This document shows, in pieces, positions 34,700 to 42,686 of a stretch of 64,000 bases of DNA; position 1 is the first letter of the stretch; the number at the start of each line of letters is the position of its first letter. The stretch comes from Exiguobacterium sp. BMC-KP (GTDB taxonomy: Bacteria; Bacillota; Bacilli; Exiguobacteriales; Exiguobacteriaceae). Below the pieces are notes generated by a model. That model did no database searches, had not been told where the DNA came from, and saw only the letters and a list, made by a program, of their open reading frames with translations. The position numbers were made by a program, and so were the translations under genes. The stretch is from contig NZ_LGIW01000015.1 in NCBI RefSeq assembly GCF_001275385.1, forward strand, positions 806,001 through 870,000, in the 5' to 3' direction.

Positions 34700-35608
34700 T
34701 TACACCTCAGTCGGGACAGTCAACGAATCAAGAACCTGCTCGACGAGACGTTCGTTCGACAGCTTCAGCGTTGCCTCGAGTGTCAGGACCAGTCGGTGAG
34801 CGAGGAGTGGCGTTGCCAAGTGTTTGACGTCTTCAGGTGTCACGTACGTCCGCTCCTGCATCCAGGCACGTGCTTTCGCTGCTTTCAAGAGTGCAAGCGT
34901 TGCCCGTGGACTTGGTCCGATCTCAACGTCACGATGGGCACGGAGGGCGTCACAGACGTCGAGTAAGTAGTTTTCGACGCTATCCTCGATTGAGACAGCA
35001 ACGACCTCTTCTTTCCAGTCATTCAGCTGCTCGAGTGGGATTTGCAGTTCGGCTGCTGTCAGGTGAGCCCCGCGTAATAATGCTTTTTCCGCCTGACGTG
35101 TCAGGGGAGCAAACGACAACTTAAACAAGAAACGGTCAAGTTGCGCATGGGGTAGCGGGAACGTTCCGTGTCCGTCGAACGGGTTTTGCGTCGCGATGAC
35201 AAGAAAGTGTTGGGGTAACGTATAGGACGTATCGCCAATCGTCACTTGCGCTTCCGCCATTGCTTCTAGTAACGCCGACTGGGTCCGTGGTGTCGTCCGG
35301 TTGATTTCATCGACGAGTACGATGTTCGCAAACAGTGGACCAAAGCGTTGCTCGAACGATCCTGTCAGCGGATTGAACAGCTCCATTCCAAGTAGATCGG
35401 TCGGTAACGTATCCGCTGTACATTGAACACGCGAGAATTTGGCATCAAGCGTCTGTGCTAGTGCTTTGGCTAGCGTCGTTTTACCGGTCCCCGGACGATC
35501 TTCTAGTAGTACATGCCCTTCAGCGAGTAATCCCATCAGTAAATGATCGATCACATCGTCCTGACCAAGGACAGATTGTTTAAGTGATGTACGTAACGTT
35601 TGAAACAT
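34700..35608 (-). CDS. MoxR family AAA+ ATPase
   Basis: A 302-residue ATPase: Walker A EDRPGTGKTTLAKAL, Walker B IVLVDEINRTTPRTQSALLEAM, sensor 1 VIATQNPFDGHGTFPLPHAQLDRF, and the C-terminal lid with SPRATLALLKAAKA (sensor 2). ATP-dependent chaperone-like function on a partner such as the DUF58 protein. ATG 35608 follows AAAGGGGG; the longer frame from 35692 has no ribosome site. First gene of a three-gene operon. Confidence 0.88.
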   Translation of the reverse strand: MFQTLRTSLKQSVLGQDDVIDHLLMGLLAEGHVLLEDRPGTGKTTLAKALAQTLDAKFSRVQCTADTLPTDLLGMELFNPLTGSFEQRFGPLFANIVLVDEINRTTPRTQSALLEAMAEAQVTIGDTSYTLPQHFLVIATQNPFDGHGTFPLPHAQLDRFLFKLSFAPLTRQAEKALLRGAHLTAAELQIPLEQLNDWKEEVVAVSIEDSVENYLLDVCDALRAHRDVEIGPSPRATLALLKAAKARAWMQERTYVTPEDVKHLATPLLAHRLVLTLEATLKLSNERLVEQVLDSLTVPTEV

Positions 35609-35671
35609 GGATGATTCCCCCTTTAAGATGCATCGTATTTCTAAAGTGTACGAAAATTCAGAAAAAACTGC

Positions 35672-35694
35672 TAGTGGTTTTCCTGAAACCACTA
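35672..35694. repeat. 23-bp inverted repeat upstream of moxR
   Basis: Perfect 9-base arms TAGTGGTTT and AAACCACTA around TCCTG, about 65 bases before the moxR start; a candidate operator. Confidence 0.4.
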
Positions 35695-35831
35695 ATTATG
35701 AAATACGTCTCTTTACTATACTACCAGTTTCATCCAAAAGTTTCGTGAAATATTAAAAAAATTGAAGCAGGATGATGAAGTCACTTAGCGAATACATGAG
35801 ATATAGTCATTACGATAGGGAGGGTGGAGAG

Positions 35832-36059
35832 ATGAAACCACATACGACCGAATTCAATACTACTCCAGGTAAGCAACAAGATGTTGCCTACAGTCCAATC
35901 GATGCGTATCAACGTGCTGTTTCCGGAGGACCACCGAATCGACGAGCTTTTGCAGCGATTCGTCGACTACCGATCGGATTACGAATACTCACCTATACGC
36001 TAGGTTCCTTATTCACAGCAGGGATCATCGCTGGTCTCGTTATCAGTCTACTCAATTAA
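35832..36059 (+). CDS. Small single-pass membrane protein (75 aa)
   Basis: A polar, Pro/Gln-rich N-terminus of about 45 residues and one C-terminal hydrophobic helix (about 50-72, ILTYTLGSLFTAGIIAGLVIS). This is the layout of a tail-anchored protein. No family recognised. GGGAGGGTGGAGAG precedes the ATG at 35832. Confidence 0.55.
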   Translation: MKPHTTEFNTTPGKQQDVAYSPIDAYQRAVSGGPPNRRAFAAIRRLPIGLRILTYTLGSLFTAGIIAGLVISLLN

Positions 36060-36089
36060 AAAAGACTCCCTCAGTCTCCTGAGGAAGTC
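36057..36089 (-). terminator. Terminator of the satD operon
   Basis: GACTCCCTCAG / CTGAGGAAGTC arms and, on the minus strand, a six-T run; ends the five-gene unit just after the DUF3006 gene. Confidence 0.7.
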
Positions 36090-36092
36090 GCT

Positions 36093-36308
36093 TCAATCTT
36101 CAAAGAGGTCATCCATCAACGCGGTGATCTCTTTTTTGCGTACATTCGTCTCATCGCGCAAGATGCGAATCGAGCGCCCCGTCCAATCGAGTCGATCACC
36201 AATCGTTGCCTGCCGCGGCAAACGACTTTTTGGTAACGTGATTGTCTCGCGTTCGTCCGTCTCACAAATGGCTAAATCATCTTCAAAATCAGATAAGGTA
36301 AGTCTCAT
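36093..36308 (-). CDS. DUF3006-like small protein (71 aa)
   Basis: A 71-residue acidic protein: DDLAICETDERETITLPKSRLP then GDRLDW and a helical basic tail. This two-strand barrel-like pattern is that of DUF3006 proteins, which are usually encoded beside ComEC-type metallo-beta-lactamase-fold proteins, as here. ATG 36308 lies eight bases after GGAGG; the GTG at 36317 overlaps the ribosome site. Last gene of the operon. Function unknown. Confidence 0.65.
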   Translation of the reverse strand: MRLTLSDFEDDLAICETDERETITLPKSRLPRQATIGDRLDWTGRSIRILRDETNVRKKEITALMDDLFED

Positions 36309-36329
36309 CTGATTCACCTCCGCATTCGA

Positions 36330-37196
36330 TTAGTCCGGTCGCAAATCGGTCCGGTTTGACTCCTTGATCCCGTTACCGCTTGAGATATACTGAATCGTTC
36401 CGTTTTTATCCGTTCGATCAACCATAATCCGTTCCGTCTTCAATTCCTGTAAGACAGAGGGGCGTGGATGACGATAGGCGTTGTCCTTACCAGCTGAGAT
36501 CAAGGCTCGTTTGGGGGCGACGGCTTGTAAGAAGGGCAGGGAAGACGACGTCTCTGCTCCGTGATGACCAAGTTTTAGAACATCAGCGCGAAGATCTTCG
36601 TCCGACTCAAGCAATTGTTGCTCGGTCCGAATCGGTGCATCCCCCATGAAGAGGAATCGGTCCTGTCCGTTCTCGACGCGAAGGACAGCACTCCAACTGT
36701 TGAGATCCTGTGTTCCGTCTGTCAGTGGAGCAAGAAACGTAAAACGTGCGACTTCACTCGGGATCTCAAGACCCGCTTTGACCGACTTGATTGTCACGCC
36801 TTTCCGTTTGACGGCAAGGAGGAAGTCGCGATAGGTCTCCGTCGTATGCGTGACGCGCGGAGCATAGACACTCTCAACCGGAAACGCATCGAGGACCGTA
36901 TCAAGTCCACCAATATGGTCAGCGTCTGGATGTGTTGCGACAATGGCGGTCAGGCGTTTCACACCGAGTTCGTTTAGATAACGGACGACATCTTCCCCTT
37001 TGCCGTTATTCCCGCCATCAATCAAGATCGCATCTTCTTTCGTTCGGATGAACGTGCTATCTCCTTGCCCGACGTCGAAACCATAGACCTCCATCTGACC
37101 TGCCGTTGGGGCAGGGGGTGTCTCATCGTCCCGTGTCGTATAGAAGATGACGATCAAGCAGAGTGCTAGTAAAATCGTTGATCCCCACTTCAACAT
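36330..37196 (-). CDS. Exported ComEC-type metallo-beta-lactamase-fold hydrolase
   Basis: A 288-residue protein with an N-terminal signal anchor (residues 5-20) and an MBL domain of the ComEC/Rec2 type: FDVGQGDSTFI, LIDGGN, ATHPDADHIGG (H-x-D-x-D-H), FMGDAP, LGHHGAETSSS. Metal ligands are complete. ComEC-like domains are proposed nucleases or phosphodiesterases acting on DNA outside the membrane; this stand-alone form has no competence membrane domain. Its start overlaps the end of the histidine phosphatase gene by 7 bases. Confidence 0.8.
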   Translation of the reverse strand: MLKWGSTILLALCLIVIFYTTRDDETPPAPTAGQMEVYGFDVGQGDSTFIRTKEDAILIDGGNNGKGEDVVRYLNELGVKRLTAIVATHPDADHIGGLDTVLDAFPVESVYAPRVTHTTETYRDFLLAVKRKGVTIKSVKAGLEIPSEVARFTFLAPLTDGTQDLNSWSAVLRVENGQDRFLFMGDAPIRTEQQLLESDEDLRADVLKLGHHGAETSSSLPFLQAVAPKRALISAGKDNAYRHPRPSVLQELKTERIMVDRTDKNGTIQYISSGNGIKESNRTDLRPD

Positions 37197-37759
37197 GTCG
37201 GATCCTCTTTCTCGAACAGATAGAGCATACCGTTACGCGGATGACCGAACCGTGGTCCGCGGTAACCGCGACGCTTCAAGGCAGCACGCATCAAAATCAT
37301 CATGCCACCATGACCGACGAGTAAGACCCGTTCATCATCCTCGAACATCAATTGATTCAACAGAACCTCGATTCGTTCATTTGCCTCTTTGATCTCTGCT
37401 TGAATCCGTTTACTGAATGGTGCAGCAAGTCGACCGAGGACTGCCCAACCAAGGAATGGTAACCGTAGATTCGACCGAATCGTCGGAAATGGTACCTCAC
37501 GCAGTAGGTCCGTTACGATGATCTCTTTATCGTAGACGCTCTGAGCTGTCTGTACGGCACGCGGCATACTACTGGCATAACAGACCGTCCAATCGATCTG
37601 ACCAAGCTCTTCAGGCTGAATATCGATGTCTGACGTATCATAGCGTTCGATCCACTTTTCAATATCGCTGGCACTGATCCAGCCTTTTGTCGGGTATCCT
37701 TCCGTCACCCGGTGATGTCTCACTAATCCAATTTGTTTCATGTTTCGTGCGACGGTCAA
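37190..37759 (-). CDS. Histidine phosphatase family protein with RHH motif
   Basis: A ~189-residue protein of the phosphoglycerate mutase-like fold: LVRHHRV (normally LVRHG), YASSMPRAVQTAQ (second Arg), LREVPF (catalytic Glu) and LLVGHGG (second His). The key His and Arg are present, but the Gly after RH is His, which is unusual. It probably acts as a phosphatase, not a mutase. The start is unclear: TTG 37759 has AGGGAG at 6 bases; ATG 37780 would lack a ribosome site. Confidence 0.7.
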   Translation of the reverse strand: MTVARNMKQIGLVRHHRVTEGYPTKGWISASDIEKWIERYDTSDIDIQPEELGQIDWTVCYASSMPRAVQTAQSVYDKEIIVTDLLREVPFPTIRSNLRLPFLGWAVLGRLAAPFSKRIQAEIKEANERIEVLLNQLMFEDDERVLLVGHGGMMILMRAALKRRGYRGPRFGHPRNGMLYLFEKEDPTC

Positions 37760-37787
37760 GACCGTCTCCCTCACTTTCATTCATCGT

Positions 37788-38582
37788 TTAGAGTGCGACA
37801 CGCATCGCAAGTCCACATAAAATCGCACCTAAAATACTGAGCAAGCTCCCAATGATGTAATATTCCGCAAAACGGCGATCTTCAAACTGTTTAAAACGGG
37901 CTAGTGCCTTCAAGGCAATAATGAATCCGATGGCGCCAGTTGCATTCGTGACGACGAGCAGGGTGATGATCGCCCGTTCAACGAGACCGATATAGCGCCC
38001 GATTCCGTTCAATTCCGTCGTATAACTACGGGCGGAGTCTTCGACTTCGTGTGTAACAGTCCGTGAGACACCGTCCAATTGCTCCTTCCGTGTCACTTTC
38101 CGCTCAAAATGCGCTTCGATCAATCGTGGCGCAAATGGGGCAAGCATCAAAGCAATCCCGTGACCGAGTAGTTCTGTCGTCACTAAGCTGAAGCAGAGAA
38201 TCCAGAGGACTTGCTCGGGTCGCGAGAACGACAGTGACCAATCAATCGGGACGAACAACCACGTCAAAGCAATGATGGCAGCAATATGTAACGCTTGATC
38301 GATCCAGTAAGCAGCGGCTTGCTTCACGCGACGTTTGAGCGGGGAGGCGTCGAGTAGGGCGTGAAACACGAGAATACTACCGCCAAGCAACCCGGCGCTT
38401 TCTAAGCTTAACGTCCCTCGTATGACGAAGAACGCGAGGACAAATAACATCAAAGCACCGTGAACAGCGAGATGTTGGACTAAAATCCGTCGATTTCGCT
38501 GTTTATGCAATGCCATCTGTTTCGTCTGCAATGGAAAGTCAGCAAGTAAGTGAACAAGCAATAGACTAAGTAATACGGTCAC
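37788..38582 (-). CDS. DUF3307 membrane protein (SatE-like)
   Basis: A 264-residue polytopic membrane protein with about six or seven helices. The DUF3307 features are visible: N-terminal LVHLLADFPLQTKQM (His, Asp) and HALLDASPLKRR. GTG 38582 follows GGAGGCG and overlaps the satD stop (GTGA), so it is translationally coupled. A SatD-DUF3307 pair also occurs in streptococcal sat loci, where it was linked to secretion and acid tolerance; the actual activity is not established. Confidence 0.75.
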   Translation of the reverse strand: MTVLLSLLLVHLLADFPLQTKQMALHKQRNRRILVQHLAVHGALMLFVLAFFVIRGTLSLESAGLLGGSILVFHALLDASPLKRRVKQAAAYWIDQALHIAAIIALTWLFVPIDWSLSFSRPEQVLWILCFSLVTTELLGHGIALMLAPFAPRLIEAHFERKVTRKEQLDGVSRTVTHEVEDSARSYTTELNGIGRYIGLVERAIITLLVVTNATGAIGFIIALKALARFKQFEDRRFAEYYIIGSLLSILGAILCGLAMRVAL

Positions 38583-39226
38583 CGAATCGCCTCCCACACC
38601 TGGAATTGCTCTAGTGCCTGCGTTAAGGCGGTTTCCAGACGCTTACGTTGCTTTCGCTGCGAGCGGGAGACGAGCTTCGCGACATTCGCGCGGGCATCTT
38701 GTTCTTTAAAGCCCATCTTCAGACCAATCTCTTCATACGTGTCATCTGGGTATTGATCCATCAACCGGTGCAGTTCAATCTGGCGATCCGTTTTCCCAAA
38801 GTACGCTGGATAAAGCATCTCAAGATAACCGTTCAGCAGGGCGGTTGGTAAGTAGGGCGGTCCGGCAAACGCAATCCGTGACGAGAGCGTCTTCGCCTGC
38901 TCCTGTGCTTCAAACGCATGAATGATCGCACTACCATTGGCTTCTTCAGCCTGTATCGTCGAAATCGTCTCATATTGACCAAAACCGATCCCGATATAGC
39001 CCGGTAAGTCTTGATTCAACAGTTGCAAGATGATCGGATAACTCACGGGATAATCCGCGAATACAGCTAATAAACTGTCACCAGACTTGATTTGGAACGG
39101 AACGATACTTGCTGGAAATGCCGTGTTTAACTCATCAGCCAGTGTTCGGAGTGTCTGCAATAACGTTTCTTTGCTTGAATAATCGCGGGAGCCTTTGACA
39201 TCAAACGATAAGGCAACAGCTTGCAT
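38579..39226 (-). CDS. satD: SatD family protein
   Basis: A 215-residue soluble protein. The N-terminal part has the SatD pattern AVALSFDVKGSRDYSS, IKSGDSLLAVF and YIGIGFGQYET, resembling a nucleotide-cyclase-like fold. The C-terminal part (about 155-195: YPDDTYEEIGLKMGFKEQDARANVAKLV) looks like a sigma-region-4/LuxR-like helix-turn-helix, so DNA binding is likely. GGAGGAATTGC precedes the ATG. First gene of a five-gene operon whose promoter region carries three regular palindromes. Confidence 0.75.
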   Translation of the reverse strand: MQAVALSFDVKGSRDYSSKETLLQTLRTLADELNTAFPASIVPFQIKSGDSLLAVFADYPVSYPIILQLLNQDLPGYIGIGFGQYETISTIQAEEANGSAIIHAFEAQEQAKTLSSRIAFAGPPYLPTALLNGYLEMLYPAYFGKTDRQIELHRLMDQYPDDTYEEIGLKMGFKEQDARANVAKLVSRSQRKQRKRLETALTQALEQFQVWEAIR

Positions 39227-39246
39227 AGCAATTCCTCCAGTCTAAA

Positions 39247-39326
39247 TGTTGCCACAAAACCAGCAACATTTTATTTGTTACCGATAAAAAGGTAACATTC
39301 GCAGTGTTACTGTTATTAGAGTAACA
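39247..39326. promoter_or_regulatory. Array of three evenly spaced 22-bp palindromes upstream of satD
   Basis: Three copies of TGTTRC-N10-GYAACA at 39247-39268 (TGTTGC/GCAACA), 39276-39297 (TGTTAC/GTAACA) and 39305-39326 (TGTTAC/GTAACA). Each is separated by exactly 7 bases, giving a 29-base centre-to-centre period. The first also extends to 9-base arms. A minus-strand TAAAAT between the first two sites could be the -10 box of the satD promoter. The array is a probable operator for a dimeric regulator. Confidence 0.7.
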
Positions 39327-39511
39327 AAAAATGACGGGGAAGACCAACAGGACGATAGACCGATTTTTTAACGACAGGGGGATTGATGAATAAGAATTAA
39401 TTCTCGTTTTTTTATTCAAGTTAACATAACATATATTATCAATAGTTATAAGAATTTGTCTCACAAGCAAGGTAAACTTAAGATAGTGAGACAAAACAAA
39501 AAAACACGGGA
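39327..39511. other. AT-rich intergenic DNA between satD operon and Nudix gene
   Basis: No reading frame with a ribosome site, no strong hairpin. Together with the palindrome array this leaves a 285-base gap. Confidence 0.5.
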
Positions 39512-39982
39512 TTAACCGTGTTTTCGACAATCATACGGACGTGTCCGTTCCAATCGATGAATCAAACGATCTAAGAAAATATGATGGCGGCGTTCGAGTT
39601 GCGTAATCCGTTCGAGCGGCAACCACGCGAAATCAAAGAAATCACCGCAATCCTGACCGTCACCAGCAACACAATGCGTCCAACGGTTCTCTTGGCATTC
39701 GATGTGTGCATGGTAGAAATACGTATAATGAACCCGCATGCGCTCTGGGTACCGCATCTCTTCTTCGCCGACATACTGGACGGATGCTAACGAGAGACCA
39801 CTTTCCTCAAGCGTCTCACGAACAGCCGCTTCTTTTGCGATTTCAGCATCTTCGATCGTACCTGCGGGGATCTGCCAATCACTCTCAGGAGCCGATTGTG
39901 GATGAAAAACAAGTAGTTCCCATCCGTTAGGTTTTTCCCGAGTGATATAGATTGCTACTTTTTCGCGACGTCTGAATTTCAT
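39512..39982 (-). CDS. Nudix hydrolase
   Basis: A 156-residue protein with a complete Nudix box G-x5-E-x7-R-E-x2-E-E-x-G (GTIEDAE...RETLEESGL, about residues 41-63). The substrate is a nucleoside diphosphate linked to another moiety; which one cannot be told. The start ATG 39982 has GGAGAGGTG six bases upstream; the in-frame ATG at 39988 is abutted by it. Confidence 0.85.
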   Translation of the reverse strand: MKFRRREKVAIYITREKPNGWELLVFHPQSAPESDWQIPAGTIEDAEIAKEAAVRETLEESGLSLASVQYVGEEEMRYPERMRVHYTYFYHAHIECQENRWTHCVAGDGQDCGDFFDFAWLPLERITQLERRHHIFLDRLIHRLERTRPYDCRKHG

Positions 39983-40018
39983 CTTCATCACCTCTCCAAG
40001 GTCGGCAGATTGCACAAC

Positions 40019-40050
40019 AAGCAGCTAAAGGGACGGTCCCGTAGCTGCTT
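40019..40050. repeat. 32-bp inverted repeat in the Nudix 5' region
   Basis: AAGCAGCTA...TAGCTGCTT arms with an inner GGGA/TCCC stem, about 37 bases before the Nudix start. It lacks a T run on either side, so it is more likely a leader structure or operator than a terminator. The rest of 40051-40244 holds nothing I can support. Confidence 0.4.
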
Positions 40051-40245
40051 GATCGATTGACGCTATAAGCAAAGCTGCGGAGACGCGTGACCCGACGCTT
40101 GATTGTGACGAATCGTGACCTGACTATTTCTTCTATTGTAGCCGTTATTGGTCGGTGTTTCAATTTGTAAACGATATTTCTCGTGATAAATCTCAAAATT
40201 CCGAGCATTCGTCTCAAAATCACCCTCTCCTGCCCCGCTAGATGC

Positions 40246-40274
40246 AAAAAAGCTCCCCCGTTAACCGGAGGAGC
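40246..40274 (-). terminator. Terminator of parEC
   Basis: GCTCCTCCG / CGGGGGAGC arms on the minus strand followed by TTTTTT. Confidence 0.75.
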
Positions 40275-40280
40275 CGCATC

Positions 40281-42686
40281 TTATCGTGTATACCAATCGA
40301 GCAATGGACCGAATTTATCTTCGTCATAGGCAAATGAACCGTTCGACAGGCGGTCGAGGAACGATAACGAGCTGATTTGGATCGTTTTTTCCTGCTCTTT
40401 CCCGCTGAGAACCAATTCTTTCGCTTGCGTGACGTCAATCAGCGCTGCGACTTGGTGTGGTTTTGATTTCAAATCACGGAGCAACTGTAAGCCACGGAGT
40501 GCACGGCTCGAGACTTGGAACTGATCCGCGAGACGCATTTTCTTCAAAGCACCCCGTTGCGTTAAGAGAACGATCTGTGGTGCTTCCTTGAAGCCAATTG
40601 CGCCAGCGACAACATCCTGATCCTTCAAGTTGATTGCTTTGACACCAGCTGCCCGGACACCAACGACTGGGACGTCGTCTTCCGTGAACCAGAGACCGAA
40701 GCCATTCTGTGTCGCGAGGAAGAGGTCGGTTTGACCCGTCGAGACCTGCGCATACAAGACTTCATCATCTGCCTTTAGACGGACGCCTTGGAGCGGTTTT
40801 GACTTCCGCTGCGCATTGTAGTCACTCAGTTTCGAGCGTTTAACCATCCCTTGACGTGTGACGAACAAGCAATGCTGTGCTTCGTCGAACGAACGGACGA
40901 GATCTGCCGAAAGGACTCGGTCGCCCGGTTCGAGTGGAACGAGGTTCGCAACGTGTTGACCGCCATCTTTCCACTTCGTATCCGGCAATTGGTGGACTGG
41001 GATCAGCAAGTAATTGCCGCGAACGGTCCAGACGATCAAATGATCCGTCGTCATCGCTTGCCCTTGGAGCAACGGACGATCTTGTTCTTTCAAGTCCGGC
41101 AAGTCGTTCGAGGCACCGAATGAACGGAGTGACGAGCGTTTGACATAGCCATTTTTCGATAAGAAGACCATCGTTTCCTCGACGGCGATCATGACTTCCG
41201 TCTTCAGCTTCAGCTCTTCGACTTCCGCTTCGATCGTCGAACGACGTTTATCCGCCACTTGTTCCTTCAAGACCGTCAATTCCTTGATGATGAGACGATT
41301 ACGGGTCTTTTCATCGTTGAGGATTTTCTCAAGACGAGCAATTTCCTTCTCGAGTTTCGCCGCTTCTTCCTGCAACTCGACGATATCGGTATTCGTTAAC
41401 CGGTAAAGTTGAAGCATGACGACAGCTTCCGCTTGACGGTCCGTGAAGTTGAACCGCGTGATCAGCTTGTCCTTCGCATCCGCTTTGTTTGACGCAGAAC
41501 GGATCAAGGCAAGCGTCTCATCGAGGACAGAGATTGCTGTCATCAAGGCAGAGACGACTTCCTGACGACGTTTCGCTTGCTCGAGATCAAACGCTGTCCG
41601 GCGAATGACGACTTCCTTAACGTGTGCGAGGTAAGCATCGAGCAGCGTCAAGACACCCATTTGCCGCGGTGTCCGCTCGTGGATCGCGACCATATTGTAG
41701 TTATAAGCAATTTGTAAGTCAGTCTGTTTGAGGTAGAAGTGCAAGACACCTTCTGCGTCCGCTTCCTTCTTCAACTCGATGACGACCCGTAACCCGTCGC
41801 GATCGGTCTCGTCGCGGACTTCCGCAACACCTTCGACCTTCTTATCAAGACGGAGTTCTTCCATCCGTTTGACGAGGTTCGCTTTGTTGACCTCATATGG
41901 GAGTTCAGTGATGACGATTTGCTGACGACCACCACGCAGTGTCTCGATCGTTGAGCGCGAACGAATGATGACTTTCCCGCGTCCTGTTTCGAACGCTTTC
42001 TTGATGCCGTCAAGACCTTGCACAACACCACCGGTCGGGAAATCAGGACCTTGCATGTGTGTTAACAAGTCATCGACGTTCTGAACCGTACCAGAGATCC
42101 GACCGATGGCAGCATCGAGGACTTCTCCCGCGTGGTGCGGTGGAATCTCGGTTGCGTAACCAGCAGAAATCCCTGTCGAACCGTTCATCAGTAAGTTCGG
42201 CAGCAGTGACGGTAAGACGAGTGGTTCTTCTGTTGTATCATCGAAGTTCAGCGTGTAATCGACAGTTTGTTTGTTGATCCCGTCGAGAATCAGGCTCGAG
42301 ACTTTCGAAAGACGGGCTTCCGTATACCGCATTGCTGCCGCACTATCGCCGTCAATCGATCCATTGTTTCCTTGCATATCGATCAACGGATAACGCAGTT
42401 TCCACTCTTGACTCAGACGGACCATTGCTTCATAGACCGAAGAGTCACCGTGTGGGTGATAGTTACCGATGACGACACCGACCGTTTTAGCTGATTTTCG
42501 GTAAGCGCGGTCGAACAGGTTGCCTTCCGTATGCATCGCATACAGAATACGGCGTTGGACCGGTTTCAGACCATCCCGGGCATCCGGCAAGGCACGATCT
42601 TGAATGATATATTTCGAATAACGACCAAACCGGTCGCCGACGACTTGCTCAAGCGACAGGTTCAGGATGTTTTGTAGATTAGACAT
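40281..42686 (-). CDS. parC: DNA topoisomerase IV subunit A (ParC)
   Basis: An 801-residue subunit of the type II topoisomerase that decatenates chromosomes. Landmarks: [16 protein letters not shown], the quinolone-resistance region [19 protein letters not shown] with the usual Ser and Glu (wild type), and [12 protein letters not shown] with the active-site Tyr at about residue 118. The C-terminal pinwheel repeats ([26 protein letters not shown]) follow from about 500. The start overlaps parE by 8 bases. Confidence 0.95.
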   Translation of the reverse strand: MSNLQNILNLSLEQVVGDRFGRYSKYIIQDRALPDARDGLKPVQRRILYAMHTEGNLFDRAYRKSAKTVGVVIGNYHPHGDSSVYEAMVRLSQEWKLRYPLIDMQGNNGSIDGDSAAAMRYTEARLSKVSSLILDGINKQTVDYTLNFDDTTEEPLVLPSLLPNLLMNGSTGISAGYATEIPPHHAGEVLDAAIGRISGTVQNVDDLLTHMQGPDFPTGGVVQGLDGIKKAFETGRGKVIIRSRSTIETLRGGRQQIVITELPYEVNKANLVKRMEELRLDKKVEGVAEVRDETDRDGLRVVIELKKEADAEGVLHFYLKQTDLQIAYNYNMVAIHERTPRQMGVLTLLDAYLAHVKEVVIRRTAFDLEQAKRRQEVVSALMTAISVLDETLALIRSASNKADAKDKLITRFNFTDRQAEAVVMLQLYRLTNTDIVELQEEAAKLEKEIARLEKILNDEKTRNRLIIKELTVLKEQVADKRRSTIEAEVEELKLKTEVMIAVEETMVFLSKNGYVKRSSLRSFGASNDLPDLKEQDRPLLQGQAMTTDHLIVWTVRGNYLLIPVHQLPDTKWKDGGQHVANLVPLEPGDRVLSADLVRSFDEAQHCLFVTRQGMVKRSKLSDYNAQRKSKPLQGVRLKADDEVLYAQVSTGQTDLFLATQNGFGLWFTEDDVPVVGVRAAGVKAINLKDQDVVAGAIGFKEAPQIVLLTQRGALKKMRLADQFQVSSRALRGLQLLRDLKSKPHQVAALIDVTQAKELVLSGKEQEKTIQISSLSFLDRLSNGSFAYDEDKFGPLLDWYTR

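Noticed and set aside
39571-39930. Overlapping frames on both strands within the Nudix gene
   Set aside because: The Nudix box is complete in the annotated frame; the others lack motifs and ribosome sites.
40019-40050. Hairpin with AAAGGGACGGTCCCG resembling a T-box antiterminator
   Set aside because: On the plus strand it would have no downstream gene and no room for the T-box specifier arm, and the bases do not match the GGTGG core.
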